Source of the DNA: Reutealis trisperma
Taxonomy: Eukaryota; Streptophyta; Magnoliopsida; Malpighiales; Euphorbiaceae
Direction of reading: 5' to 3'
Assembly: GCA_947687605.1 (NCBI GenBank)
Contig: CANTUT010001467.1
Location: 242,001 to 306,000 of the forward strand
Length of the DNA: 64,000 bases
The notes under the pieces are model-generated. The model was not told the DNA's origin. It did no database searches and saw nothing but the letters and a program-made list of their open reading frames with translations. The translations under genes were made by a program, and so were the position numbers. Below, one piece after another: positions 12,961 to 26,150 of the stretch (its first letter is position 1; each line of letters opens with the position of its first letter).

Positions 12961-13260
12961 AATTGCTTGATCTCACCTCCGATATTGATGTTACCTGATG
13001 GGAATGAAAGTTTCGCCATATACTGTGATGCTTCTAAAATTGGTTTAGGATGCATGTTAATGCAAAATGGAAAAGTTATTGCTTACACATCTAAACAATT
13101 GAAACGACATCAGATGAACTATCTAACGTATGATCTAGAAATGGCGGCAGTTATCTTTACTTTAATGATATGGAGGCATTATTTGTATGGGAGAAATGTG
13201 AGGTCTACACAGATAATAAAAGTCTTTAATATATCTTAAGCAAAGACATTTAAACTTGAG
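12961..13260 (+). pseudogene. Element B RNase H pseudogene
   Basis: Reads F-A-I-Y-C-D-A-S-K-I-G-L-G (13010-13050), then A-Y-T-S-K-Q-L (13082-13102) and Y-D-L-E-M-A-A-V (13129-13152). These are the D, E and surrounding blocks of Gypsy RNase H. A frameshift near 13205-13240 separates it from integrase. Confidence 0.85.
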
Positions 13261-14900
13261 GCAAAGAAGGTGGATAGAATTATTAAAAGATTATGATTGC
13301 CAAATGCTTTACCATCCAGGTAAAGCTAATGTTGTAGTAGATGCATTAAACAGAAAGTTAATGGGTAGTCTCTTGTATATCACTGTGCAAAAGAGGCCAA
13401 TAGTAAGAGAGTTAAAAAAGATGCTTAATGAAGGTTTACGATTGGAAATAGATGAATCACAAGTATTGCTAGCTTACTTCCAAGTTAAACTCTTTGATGA
13501 GATAAAAACGTTGCAAAACTAAGACCCTCAGTTAATAAAAATCTTCAAGAATGTGGAAAAGGGACAAGCCCTAGAGTTTCGCATAGAATAAGGTGTTTTG
13601 AAATATAGGGATTGATTATGCATGCTGAATGTAAAGGAGTTGGGGGGAAAAAATTTTAAAAGAAGCACATCAAACCTCATATAATGTACACCCAGGTGCT
13701 ACTAAATGGTATCATAATGTAAGGAGTACTTATTGGTGTCCTAGAATGAAGAAAGATGTGGCGAATTTTGCAGCTTCATGTCTCACTTCTCAACAAGTGA
13801 AATTTGAACATCAAAGGCCATCTGGATTACTTCAAAAGATAAGATTACCAGAGTTGAAGTGGGAACAAATCACCATGGATTTCATAGTGGGTCTACCCAA
13901 GACTGCAAAAGGGTATGAGTCAATATAGGTTATAGTAGATTAGTTAATGAAATTTACACACTTCATTTAAGTAAAGACTACCTATTTGGTAGCTTAATAT
14001 GCCCAAATTTATGTCAATGAAATTGTAAGATTGTATGGGGTTCCACTTTCCATCATCTCGGATAGAGGGACAAAATTTATATCAAGGTTATCGCAAAAAC
14101 TGCAAGAAGCTTTGGGTACGCAGCTTGATTTTAGCATGGCTTTTCACGCACAAATAGATGGGCAATCTTAGAGAACAATACAAACATTAGAGGATATGCT
14201 TCATATGTGCATTTTGGATTTTAAAGGAAGTTAGGATAAACATCTTCCACTTATTGAATTAACATATAACAACAGTTACCATTTCTCTATTAGAATGGCA
14301 CAATATGAAGCACTATATGACAGAAAATGTTGATCTCTTATTTGTTAGACCGGAGTGAGTGAAAAGTACCTTGAAGCCCTAAATGTGATTAAAGAAGCCA
14401 CTGAGAAAGTGAAGGTTATCCAAGAAAGGCTAAAAACTACTTTTACCCGCTAGAAGAGTTATACCGATCCCAAAAAGAAGGATGTCCATTTCGTAATGGG
14501 TGACCATGTCTATTTTAAAGTCTTCCTCATGAAAGGAATAATGAGATTTGGCAAGAAGGGAAAACTCTCCCCACACATCATTGGACCTTTTGAGATACTT
14601 GATAAGGTTAGAGAAGTTTCGTACCAGCTAGCATGCCTTCAACATTAGATCATGTGCATCTAGTTTTTCATGTGTTGATGTTAAGGAAGTACATTCCTGA
14701 TCCTTCACATGTATTGCAACCACAATTGATTGAGATCGACCAAGACCTTACCTATGAGGATGTTCTGATCATAATACTAGATTGATAAGTGAAGAAGCTT
14801 CGAAACAAAGAGATACTAATGGTCAAAGTGCAATGGCATAATCATGATGTGGAGGCGTGCAACTAGGAAAATGAAGATGAAATGCTTCAAAATCCATAAT
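13256..14900 (+). pseudogene. Element B integrase with C-terminal chromodomain-like tail, pseudogene
   Basis: The N-terminal HHCC zinc site (13665-13800) has its last cysteine changed to serine (S-C-L-T-S-Q-Q). The core begins I-T-M-D-F-I-V-G-L-P at 13870. The second aspartate is in I-S-D-R-G-T at about 14058-14075. The G-D/V-D-H-V-x-F-K-V block and F-G-K-K-G-K-L-S-P follow at 14490-14570. The tail K-K-L-R-N-K-E-I plus K-V-Q-W-H-N-H (14790-14860) is typical of Tekay-type chromoviruses, whose tail directs insertion to heterochromatin. Several stops break the frame. Confidence 0.82.
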
Positions 14901-14948
14901 GTTTAATCAGTAATAGGTAAGTTCTTTTAAAAATTCAAGGGTGAATTA

Positions 14949-14966
14949 TTTTTTAAGGGGGTAGAA
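14949..14966 (+). promoter_or_regulatory. Polypurine tract of element B
   Basis: TTTTTTAAGGGGGTAGAA directly precedes the 3' LTR. It is the plus-strand primer site. Confidence 0.88.
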
Positions 14967-17746
14967 TGTAACACCCAAATCTCCCATAACTCATTCTAGT
15001 TGTTATTAATGTTAAGACTAGATCTTTAAATGTTATCATAGTATAGAGATGAAAGGGAATTAATTAGAACTTTGTGACTCTATATGAAATGTTTGCCTAG
15101 TTTATGATTTTATCATGACTAATTATGCTCTAATGAATTGAATAGAGTCCATATGATAACTAGTGATGTATGCATAAAAGTTAAGGAACATAAATTTAAA
15201 AGTTATAGTGAAAAGAAAGAAAGGAATTTTAAAAAGGAAATTTCTAGGTATGTTAATAGGCTTATGGGCTTGTTAATAGGCCTTGAAATAAAAAAGGCCT
15301 AAGCCAATACAAGGAGGCTGGCCCATTGGGCCTAAGAATTATAGAACATCAAAAGATATGAGCTAAAATGTTTAGCCCAAGATAACAAAACATATGTTGT
15401 AGAGATTGGGTCATATAAATTTGACTAACTAGCCATAAAAATTAACTAAGTCAAAATCCTAAACCAAGTAAAACTCTCATAATTCCTACAAATAAGTCTT
15501 GGTTCACTTTGAGCACTCCAACACCACATGATGATCATCACCATTATAGAGAGAATCCTAGCCATCCAACTTGATGCAATCTTAACTATTCATTAAGATC
15601 AAATCCTAGCCATTAGATTTAGCTTGATAAATCCTCACCATCCAACCAAATATATATAAGCAAAATTATGTTTAGAAATCACATTTAGCCTCTCTCTACA
15701 CCAAAGTCCTACCCTCAGGAAAGAGATTCTCTATACCCCACTTGTAACAAGAGCCTTAGCAAATCAAAGCTAACCAAGGTGAGGAATTATGCCCATCTAC
15801 TCTTTTCTATGTTCTAAGGTTAATTTTAGTAATTTGATTGCTTAAAAATCTCTTTTACACTATAAGAGAATTCAGCCAATCTAAGGTAATTATACATAAG
15901 ATGTGCTTTTGAATGATTTTTTAAAAAAATAAATGATTTATAAGTGGTAGAATGAGTTTTGGGAATGTGATTCAAGCTTTGGAAATCTTAGAGGCATAAA
16001 CATAGTCAAAAGAGGAACTTGGTGTTCTAATATTAGATGGTGATAATTAAGTGATCATATATGTTATATGATATATTAATTTCATATTTCTTCAACTAAT
16101 TTGAAGATTTGATGAGGATTTAGGAATTTTCCACAAATTTGAAATAAATGGGACAAGTTAGGTTCATATGAATAAAAGTAAATTAACTTAAATTAAATGA
16201 TGGGAATTGGTTTCGTAGTTGTTAATTTGATGAATCTCTAGTCAATTTGAGATTTCAAAGTGAAATTGATAGTTTCTCCAAATTCTAGGGTTTATGGAAC
16301 AATTTGGGAATTTTGAAATGTAGACTTGGAATCATGAAATTAAATGAGGGAATTTAGCTTGGTATTGCTTAGAAGTAACAATAAAGTATAAGTATATATG
16401 TAACATAATTGATACATCCCCATAATAAGTAGTGGTAGTAAAACAAGTAATGGATACAATTAGTAACACCACTAGTTACTAATTAGAGTGTAATTGAAAT
16501 TTTATAGGTGTAGAACTTCAAGGCAAGGGTAAGAAAATTGCTCAAGACCAAAAAGGATATTAAACCAATCAATAATGAACTATCAATAGGAGCAAAGGAG
16601 TTAAGGTGAGTACTTAATAATATAATGTGATCATGCTTTTTGTTGCAACCATTGCTTGAATTACTAGTCTTTGTCATGAACTTGAAATGACATTGATATA
16701 TGGTAGCCTATTGATTATTGAACCCTTGGAAATTTACATCCTCCTTATATGATGTTTGACCATGATGAGACTTTTTGCCTTGGTCCTATGTTATGCACAA
16801 TGATGAGAATGATTATTATACTAGACTGTCTTTTATTGGATTCTTATTATAGACTTTGATATGCCTTTCATTGAAACCCATGAATAAGCAGAAATCCTCA
16901 ATGATGTGAGGAATTACATAAGACTTTATGCACTTAGTATAAGCCCATGGGTAGGGTGAGAGTACCCAACCTTTGTTAAGGGGGAATGCCTAGCCATAAG
17001 GCCCGATCAGTCTTACATAATGTGATGCATGTGAGTGAGTAAGGCTTAGGCTGCCACTCTTTAAAGTTTATGCGTGGGAAGCTTTCCATTTCTAATTGAT
17101 TATTATTTCTGCTAAAATGCATTCTAAAGTTCATTATGGCTAATTTTGATTATCCTTACTCCATTCCTATCTTGAATCAATTCAAGTGATAACTTCTATA
17201 TTGCCTTTATGTTATGTTATATTATTTCGTACTCACTGAGCTTGTCTTATCCCATAGTTGTTTATAATTTTCTAGGTTGGAGTGATTTGTTAGCAAGGTA
17301 AACTTCGAGCTATGTTTCTTCTCTTGGGACTTGCTAAAAGTGTTATAATTGTATTATTTGTATTATTTTGAAGAATAAACAATCTAGAGCTCCCTGGTGT
17401 TTCAAGGCTTAGTATCAAAGTATTTTATGTTGGATAGTAGTGTAAACAATTGATAATAGTTGTTATGTAAAAGTACCTATGATAGTAAGTAAGTAAAAAT
17501 GTATGGATAGTATTTGCTTACACTTATAAATGATGTTTTATTCCTGATCATGAGATGACACCAAAGTGTAACGGCTATAAATGACTGGTTATTGTAAATA
17601 ATGAGAAAGGAATAAGAAAGAATGTGGTTTAGATTTTGGGAAGGATTGTAAAATGGTAATAAGATCAATGGTGTTCTATGGGTTTAGGTGACCTTATGTC
17701 TCCTAGAACTCTAGGACAGTCACAGCCTAGAAATTAGGTCATGATA
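14967..17746 (+). repeat. Element B 3' LTR
   Basis: 2.78 kb, starting TGTAACACCC. It ends at ATGATA, followed by the GGGAG target duplication and element A LTR sequence. It aligns over most of its length with the 5' LTR of element C (20166-23116), so B and C belong to the same subfamily. No coding content. Confidence 0.9.
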
Positions 17747-19745
17747 GGGAGACAGATTACTCTTGTATAGATATTTTAAATATGTTCATGGTCATAGGAT
17801 TAATGGCTAGGCATCATTAATTCTAGAAGACCATCACCTTTCTTTGTTTTCTATAATCAGTATGTGATACAGATGATTATGATGATTATAGAGGTAGTGA
17901 GTCTCGTGCTGCTTGACATATGATGTCGATACAAAAACGTGGATAATCATAAGATGAATAGTCAAACTGTGATGCTAGATGATAATAATATAGGGTTTTA
18001 CTACTTGTTAATTATTTATCATCTAGGTCATAATAGTGTATATAATCCTTTGACTTAAGGGATACTATATCTCATACATAGGTGGTTAGGATTTATTACT
18101 ACTTCTATAGACATACTATTCATGTATGGATATATGGCATGTGATAGTTCTAATTTGTTATGTATGGACGTGAGTGATCACCAAGATAGAATTCATTACC
18201 TCGAGTAAACGAGGTTAAGATCCTACGCTATCTAGTTATTCTTGATACATAAATTTCTGGCCAGAACAGTAAGATTCACTAAAAAGAATTTCTAGTAGGA
18301 ATCTAATTTCATAAAAAATTAGAATCGAGATAAGGATATAGAATCGAGGCATATTAGGGTTTGACATAAACCATTACCCTAGCTGAGATTGGGATATTTA
18401 ATGAAGGGATTCTAGTGCATGATAATTTATGATCGATGGTCCATGTGATGTTTAAAGTTGTCAACTATAACCATTCATTTCTAATTAGGTAGTCATGATA
18501 TGGAATGCTAGCTATCAATCAGGACTTATGGCACTAAGTGTGAAGTGGGGATTTCATATTAGTAGAGAAAAATGTTTTCTCATTCCCATTGCTAATTAGA
18601 CAAGAATGTAGAAAGTCACACACCTAATAGTGATCACCTTCTAAGTGTAAAAGGTTAACCATAATAATTAATTAAAGTGTTTAATTTATTAATTAGTGGT
18701 AAAATGATTAAACATGTAATTAAATTTATAGGGACCCTAGCATGTCCCAATGTTTAATCTATGAAGGTTTCTATTCATTTAAATCTTAATTTGTATAATA
18801 TGCAAATGAGAAAGATTAAATTTAAAATGATTTCGACTAAATCAAAAACTTAATTTTAGGCTTAGTGAAAACCCATAACAGATGAGATGTGGCCTAAGCC
18901 CATATGTGATATAGAAAAGAGGCAATTTAGGGGTTAGACAAAATTCACTATTCATAAGCCTATATGATGGGTTTAAAGGTTGAAGAATTTTCTACTAAGG
19001 TTAAAATTGTAATTATATCTTTTGAGTAATAGAAATGTCCATTTTGGCCCTAAAGGATAAAATGGTCATTTCACCATTTGAAAAAGCAAAGTTCAACTTT
19101 GCCCCTTCACCAAACGGTGAGCTAGAAGAATGTGAAAGGATATTTAAGTCTTTATGAAGACTTAAGGGTTAAGTGTTCTAAAGGATATAAAAACCTTGAG
19201 TTTTTATGTCGCAAAGAGTGAACATCATTTTTCTCATTTTGAAGCATTTTAGACAGAGAAGTTGAGAGTGAAAAGAAAAATGAAAAAATTATTTCTTTAA
19301 TTTTCTTTTGATCTTTAATTCTCTTCTTTGTTCTTTGTGAAAGAATAAATGCTTGCAAATTGAAAATGTGTTTAGTCTAAAACAAACCAAAGAGAAACCT
19401 TAACTTCCTAAAGGTTTTTGAAGGAAAATCTTAAATCAAAATTCACCAACCAAGAGAGTGATTCAAGAACACCAAAGAAACCAAGAGGAAACTTGTAGGT
19501 GAGCTAGGTATGGATGATCTAAAGACTTCACACTTGGGAAGCTCTTTGATAAAGAAAGAAGAAACTTATCAGAGGTAATATGATTACTCTTCCTTCTTCT
19601 TTCTATACACATGTGTTTTACACACAAATTAATTGATTGCTTGAATGGATGTTTGGACCAAAACTGTGTGAAGTGAAATTTTAAAATGTTTGAAATTTCA
19701 CCTCACCACATTGCTTCTGTTGCTTTTGGCTCCACCATTACTTCA
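17747..19745 (+). repeat. Element A 3' LTR, right part
   Basis: Resumes the match to 311-2248 of the 5' LTR and ends ACTTCA, followed by GCTAC, the right target duplication of A. ORFs at 19152-19358 and 19690-19872 are chance. Confidence 0.92.
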
Positions 19746-20165
19746 GCTACTTACTACCCATTGTCTTCCTATAACTAGGTTTGTAGGCAAAGAGCTTATA
19801 CAGGTAATATATGAAAGTCACAACTATATTAAAAGCCAAACTTCATTTTTAAATAAATTAGCAGTCCTCTAACATTTTCCTTTTAAAAAAAAAAGTTTTT
19901 TTTTTCCAATGGAGTCGCTAGCTATGAGGCCTCGCTCGAGCACTAGCCCGATTTGCTAAAAGGAATCAAAATACTCATTTAGGTTTGAACTCACATTGGA
20001 GCCCTTGAGCTCAAATATATTGATTTTTGAAAATTTATTTTAGAGTCACCACCTTAATTTTATTTAATTGGGAAAAAGATTAAGGAAAAACAGCAAGTTC
20101 ACTCCACTTTTATCCTAAAGGAAAAGATCATTAGACTCAAAACCTTGGAGAACTTGGGGACCAAG
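19746..20165. other. Unassigned DNA between elements A and C
   Basis: 420 bases with no LTR match in the window. It holds a perfect A10-G-T10 hairpin sequence around 19885-19905 and then a GC-richer stretch containing GGAGTCGCTAGC. It ends in CCAAG (20161-20165), the expected left target duplication of C. It may be host DNA or part of an older, unrecognised repeat. Confidence 0.5.
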
Positions 20166-23116
20166 TGTAATACACAAGTTTTTCATAAGCTTATTTTAGT
20201 TACTAATAAAGAATGTTAGTAATAAAGAAATTACTAATGATGCTAAAAGACTAGATCTATGAATATTAGTATAGTATTGAAATGAAAGAAACCAACAAAG
20301 AACCTTGTGATACTCTTTGAATTATTTGCCTAGTACATGATCTTATTTTGACTAATTAAGCTTTAATGTTTTAAATAGAGTTTATATGATAACTATGATG
20401 TATGCAAGGAAGTTAGAGAACAAAAATTTGAAAGTTATAGTGAAAGGAAAGAAAAGAATTTAAAACAAAAATTTCCAAGCTTGTTAATGGGCCTTAAAGT
20501 AACAAGGCCTAAGCCTAACACAAGGAGGCTGGCCCATTAGGCGTAAGAGTTATAAAACATCAATTACTTATAAGCAAAAATGTTGGCCTAAGATAATAAA
20601 CAAAATATATTGTAGAGAGTGAGTCATAAGAATTTGACTAACTAGCCATAAAAATTGACTAAGTCAAAATCCTAAATCAAGTTAAACTTTCACTTTTCCT
20701 ACATATAAGTCTTGGTTCACTCCTCATGATGATCTTCACCATTGTAGAGAGAATCCTAGCCATCTAACTTTATCTAGTTTTAGCCATCCATTGAGATTAA
20801 ACCCTAACCATTGGATCTAGTGTAATCAAATCCTCTCCATTCAACTCATCATATATGTATATGTAAATTTATGTTATGAAAGAATACTTTGCCTATCTTT
20901 ACACCAAAGTCTCACACAAAAAAAATAATTTCTCTCTACACCAATTTTAACAAGAGCCTTAGCAAATCAAAACTAATTAAGGTGATGAATTATGCCCATC
21001 TTCTCTTTTCCATGTTCTAAAGTTGATTTTAGTGATTTTGTTGTTTAAAAATCTCTTTTACATCATAGCAAGAATTTGGTCAAGTTAGTGTGATTATATA
21101 TAAGATGTAGTCTTGAATGATTTTAGATGAAATATGGAGATTTGACTAAACAATTAAAGGATTAATGGAAAGATAGGAAGAGAAAATATGAAATGTACCT
21201 AAGTAACACTAAAGGGAAATTCGGCCCATGTTAGTGAATGACCAAGGAAGTGTTCTAAATTTTGATTGAGTACATCTATGGCTATTTTAGATGAAGAAAA
21301 ATGATTTAGAAGGGTTAGAATGACTTTTGAGAACATGATTCAAGACTTGAAAATCTTAAACGCATAAACATAGTTAAAAGAGGAATTTCATGTTCTAATA
21401 TTAAATAGTGATAATTAAATGATCATATATGTTATATTTTATGTTAATTTCATATTTCTATAATTAATTTGAAGATTTGATGAAGAGTTATGAATTTTCC
21501 CCAAATGTGGTATAAGAGGGACAAGTTAGGGTTCATATAAATAAGAGTGAATTAACTCAAATTGATTGGTGGGAATTGATTGCCTTGGTCTTAATTTGAT
21601 GAATCTACAATCAATTTGAGATTTGAAAGTGAAATTGATATTTTTCCCTAAATTCTAGCATTTATGGCACAATTGGGAATTTTGAGATTTAGACTTGGAA
21701 TTATGAAATTGAATGAGGAACTTAGCTTGGAATTGCTTAGTAATAATAATAAAGTAAAAGTATATGTGTGACATAATTGGTACATCCCCATTATAAGTGG
21801 AAGTAGTAAAATGAATAAAAGATATAATCAGTAACACAATTAGTTACTAATTAACATATAATTGAAATGTTATGGGTGTAGAACTTCAAAGCAAGGGTAA
21901 GGAAATTGCTCAAGACTGAGAAGGACATTAAACTAATCAAGAATGAACAATCAATAAGAGCAAAGCAAAGGAGTTAAGGTGAGTACTTAATAATATGATG
22001 TAATTGTGCCATTTTGTTTGCAACCATTGTTTGAAATGCCATCCTTTTGTACATGCCCTAAAGAGACATTGAATAAATGTTACCCATGAATTGTGAGCCT
22101 TTGAATTCAATATCTTTCTTATATGATAATTTGAGCATGATGAGCCTCTTACATTGATCCTATTTCGTACCCAATGATTGATATGCCAACTACTTTCCAT
22201 TAAATTCTAGACATAGATTTTGAATATGTCTTTCATAAATACCTATGACTAAGTAGAAATCCTTTTTGATGTAAGGAAAAGCATTAAACCTTGTGCACTT
22301 AGTATAAACCCATGGGTAGGGCGAGAGTACCCGACCTCTGTTAGGGGGGGGATACCTAACTGCAAGACCTAATCAATTTTGCATAATGTGATGTATATAA
22401 GTGAGAAAGGTTTAGAACAGTACTCTAATATTTATATGTGGGAAGCTTCCTACTTCCAATACATTATTATTTCTGCTAAAATGCATTCTGAAGTTTAATA
22501 TGACCAATTTTGATTTACATCACTCCATTGTTACCTTGAATCAATCCAAGTGATAACCTTTTATATTGCCTTCATGTATGTTACATTATTATGTAATCAC
22601 TGAACTTGTCACATCCCATAGTTGTTTATAATTTTCTAGGTTAGGGTAAATCATTAGCAAGGTAAATTCTGAGCTACGCTTCTTCACTTGGGACTTGCTA
22701 AAAGTGCTATATTTTGTGTTGCTTGAGTCCTTTTGAGGATGATTAATTAGAGCTCCATGGTGTTTAAAGGTTTAGTGTTAAAGTATGTGGTGTTGGATAG
22801 TAATGTAAACAATGAATAATATTTGTTATGTATTTGTACCTATGATAATAAGTAAGAATGCATGGAAAGTATCTGTCAATAGTTATGAATGATATTTTAT
22901 TCATGACCATGAGATGGCACTAATGTGAATGATTATAAAAGGATGGTTAAAGTAATAAAAAGAAAGAATAAGAAATGAATGTGGTTTCGATCTTAGGGAA
23001 AATAATCTAATGGAATATGAAAATAATAATAGGATCAATGGTGTTCTATGGATTTAGGTGACCTTATGCCTTCCTGAACTCTAGAACAATCATAGGCTAG
23101 AAATTGGGTCGTGAGA
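20166..23116 (+). repeat. Element C 5' LTR
   Basis: 2.95 kb, TGTAATACAC...GTGAGA (decayed GTGACA), ending just before the primer binding site. It aligns with B's 3' LTR over most of its length. The ORFs at 21655-21837 and 21937-22200 (- strand) are chance. Confidence 0.9.
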
Positions 23117-23118
23117 GA

Positions 23119-23133
23119 GCTAGTATTAGAGCT
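23119..23133 (+). promoter_or_regulatory. Primer binding site of element C (degenerate)
   Basis: GCTAGTATTAGAGCT corresponds to TTGGTATCAGAGCC with several transitions. Its position right after the LTR end fits an initiator tRNA-Met site. Confidence 0.75.
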
Positions 23134-23338
23134 AAAGGTTTAAGTCTTAATAGGTTTAATAACTATGTGAACTATAGGATAAACCATAAAGCATAGGAAT
23201 TTTTATTGTTGTTGAATTGTATTACTAACCTAGACTTGCGTTAATGATATATGTTAGTTATTTCCTCATCTTTGTGAATCGTGTGTGCATTGTTATGTTG
23301 TTGTATTGCTATGTTATACTATTTAATTATAGATGTAG
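23134..23338 (+). other. Element C leader before small ORF
   Basis: About 200 noncoding bases. It shares the GTGAACTATAGG / CATAGGAATTTT type of sequence seen in the leaders of G and H. Confidence 0.6.
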
Positions 23339-23794
23339 ATGCCACAAATTTGTAACTCTATTAAAGAAAGGGAAGTATCAAATGCTGCATTGGCTGCTCC
23401 ACCTGAGCTTGAAGAGACAGATCCGAAAGAGGATCTTGATCTAGTTTAGGTGGTACAGATGAAAGCACAATATGAGGAAGCAATGAGGGAACTTCATATG
23501 TTAAGGGAGGAAGTACAAAGCTTAAAAAGAATGATGAGAAATGTGAAATGGGAGTTAGCTCGAGTTAGGCATATGCATCAAAATCCAAAAGTAAAACCAA
23601 TTCCATCACTTTGTGAAGTTATGCCAGGATTCCCTAAGCATCTATGTGTAGCTTATGAAAGATTAGATCATTTAGAGGAAAGATGTCTTATCAGGAGATG
23701 TATATTATCCCTTTCGTTATTATCTATGGGTCATAGATATGTGGTCCCTAGTGAAAGTGAAGCTGAGAATAGTGAAAGGGGTTCATGGAATTGA
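23339..23794 (+). pseudogene. Small upstream ORF of element C (coiled coil, degenerate zinc knuckle)
   Basis: From ATG 23339 the frame runs 36 codons to TAG (23447-23449), then 114 further open codons to TGA at 23794. The segment E-E-T-D-P-K-E-D-L-D resembles E-E-E-D-P-E-E-R-L-D in the G copy, and the TAG aligns with a tryptophan there (W-V). A heptad-rich coiled coil (about 23455-23570) follows. Then comes L-C-x8-H-x4-C, which aligns with the CCHC knuckle of G with the second cysteine replaced by tyrosine. It lies between the primer binding site and gag, about 1.1 kb before gag. Its function is unknown; RNA binding is an inference from the knuckle. Confidence 0.65.
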
Positions 23795-24927
23795 GAAAAA
23801 AAAATAGGGAGAAGAACAGATGTATTTTGGTTAAGATTTTGGTGAAACATTTAACATGTATATACGTGCAGCAGATAGTCTAATATGAAAGATAACCGAT
23901 GGAATGTATACAAATCCTTTGTATACATATGATGTGCTAAAGTTAAATGAAATATGAAGAATTGGATCTTATTGAACAAAGCATTATTCCTTTCTTTACA
24001 TAAGATTGGTTGAGTTTATATAAAGAAGCCAAGCCCCAATTTAAAGAGAATAAGGGAATTATCTTAAACAATAATCGGAGTTTTCTATTTAGAAAGTGGT
24101 TCCTAAACAAATAACAAGTCATGATTAAGTTGGGATACCAAATATGATAAGTTTAAAGTCTAAGAACATTGAAAGTAATGGAAATCATAAAAGAAAGATA
24201 AATTCTATAGAAGCTGACACTCCTAAGGACAAGGGCGTGTTTCTGGCCATGTAAATAATTAGGAATTGGCATAGCTAGGCAGTAGCCAAACACGCCCAGG
24301 AACACGGGCATTCTTGGCCATGCTAGAAATGAAAAATGGAAGGCTATAGGTAGTAGCCAGGCATGCCCGGGAACACGGGCATGTTCTTAGCCGTGTTAGA
24401 GCCTACACTCAGCTTTCAAAATTTGTGAAATTTCTTCTTGTAATCATGTTTGACTCTCCATGTTTTGACTTTTCCCCATTTGAATTATTGTTATCAAACA
24501 TTGATTTACATCTTAAATCTTTAATTTAAAAAACAACTCATTCTTTTACTCTTGAAATCATGGCTAAATTATTCTATCTAGTGCTTTCATGAATTTCCTC
24601 ATTCATGTTCTTGTAATGAGACCATTGAGAAGGTAAGTTGGATCCTAGTATTATATGTTTTCTTGACTGTGTTATGAAAGGTATCTAAGAGATAATGAAT
24701 TGGTTTCTGATATGTATTAGCAAAGGATTAAATGATATGTGACATTGTTGAATGATATGTCTATATGAAATTGTTAGAAGTTATGAACCATTAAGGTTAT
24801 GAAATGAAAGGTAATAGTAAATAGCAATTAGTGTGACTGTAAATGATTTATATATACATATATATCATATACATCAAGATATATATGAGATAAGCTAAAA
24901 GAAAGTATTATTAATGTTGTGGCTTAG
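23795..24927 (+). other. Element C region between small ORF and gag
   Basis: 1.1 kb without a protein-like frame. It contains a GC-rich 71-bp tandem repeat (24217-24420, listed separately) and the block 24505-24650 that B keeps at its deletion junction. A short TA-rich stretch at 24848-24890 is the counterpart of B's microsatellite. Confidence 0.65.
24217..24420 (+). repeat. GC-rich 71-bp tandem repeat (~2.8 units) with hairpin
   Basis: Units end at GTAGCC (24287 and 24358) and share ACACGGGCAT and TTGGCCATG-type blocks. Unit 3 contains CATGCCCG (24362-24369) and CGGGCATG (24376-24383), an 8-bp stem with a 6-base loop. The GC content is well above the surrounding sequence. Confidence 0.8.
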
Positions 24928-24982
24928 ATGCTACCTAATAGAATAGGGCAAGAGAGACAAAGATCTTAAGAGGCTGAGAGCA
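24928..24982 (+). pseudogene. gag: Element C gag, 5' fragment
   Basis: Begins M-L-P-N-R, matching B's gag start M-L-P-Q-G. It is interrupted after GAGCA by solo LTR D and resumes at 47109. A stop just upstream (TAG before ATG) supports this start. Confidence 0.75.
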
Positions 24983-25437
24983 TGTAACAACCCACACCCA
25001 CCCTAGGAGTTTCGTGACAATCTACTTGAATTTAAAGCTATTAAGGCAAAATGTGTGCTTTTATGAAAATTCATGTGTTATGTAATTGATGAGTATATGG
25101 CATGTTAGATTAGTTCTAATACGCATAACATGAATTATTATTGTGAAATAAGTGATTTATATGAAGTACAAAAGCATAAAATGATTTATTTCACATAAAG
25201 TAAATTTTCATGCACAAAGTGATTTTTAAGCATAAAATGATTTTTATGAGCATTTTTAAAATATTTTTAAATAAATATCTTGGTGGAATTTAAATGAAAA
25301 TAATAAAAAAAATTCTATTTTTAATTACCTATAAGCAGCCCATAAATAAAATAAAAAGGCCTAACTCACCGAAGCCCAACACACAAAAATACTCCTAAAC
25401 TAGCTTGTTAATGGCAAATTTATAATTTTGCCAAAAC

Positions 25438-25452
25438 CCTACATATATTAAG
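25438..25452 (+). promoter_or_regulatory. Candidate TATA region in element D LTR
   Basis: CCCTACATATATTAAG is conserved as CCCTACATATAAATTC in E (27659) and as related AT-rich strings on the minus strand of G and F. Position about 450 bases into the LTR fits a core promoter. This is tentative. Confidence 0.3.
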
Positions 25453-25739
25453 CTAAAATTTTTGCTAGCCCTAAGGAGATAGCCACAATTCTGTTATTTT
25501 TCAGAATTTTTATAGAAAAACTCTCTTAAAAATATTCTCTCAACCGAAATTCATAAGGTGCCTTCAAACCTTGCAATTTCATAACCGCCTTCGTAAGTTT
25601 TTCTCTTTTTTCAATTTACTATTTAATTTTTATGAAACTAATCAAGAAAAACTATTTTGGACTATGTATTTACTATTTTTATTTTGGTTAAATTTGGCAT
25701 AGGTGATTATTTTGAAGGAGAAACTGATTTTCGACCAAA

Positions 25740-26150
25740 AACACAACCATTTCTTCGCAATTCCTCTAAAGGTGAACTCTAAAAGTCAAAATTTAGAATT
25801 TTCATGCAATTATTCAAGGGGGCTGCTGATTTGTGCATGGATGTGTTCTAAATTGATTTTTTTTTGTGTTTAGATAAAAAATATTGATTTAAATCATATT
25901 TCTGTATATTACTATAATGATCGAAAAGTACGAAAACCAAGAGAATTCATAGTTTTCATCCTAAAACACAAAAGTTAGAATTTTCATGTATAAAAACTAC
26001 AAAGGGCTGATGATTCATATATATTGATATTCTAAAATGATTTTTGTCATGTTTACATGAAAAATATTGGTTTAAATATGTGTTTGCATATTACTGTAAT
26101 GAACGGAAAGTGCGAAAATTGAGAATGTTCATGTTTTCCATAATTATATG
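25740..26150 (+). repeat. 182-bp LTR-internal tandem repeat, two units (element D)
   Basis: The palindromic core ATTACTATAAT lies at 25908 and ATTACTGTAAT at 26090, a spacing of 182. Each is preceded by AAAAATATTGRTTTAAAT and followed by GA(T/A)CG(A/G)AAAGTRCG. Confidence 0.85.
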
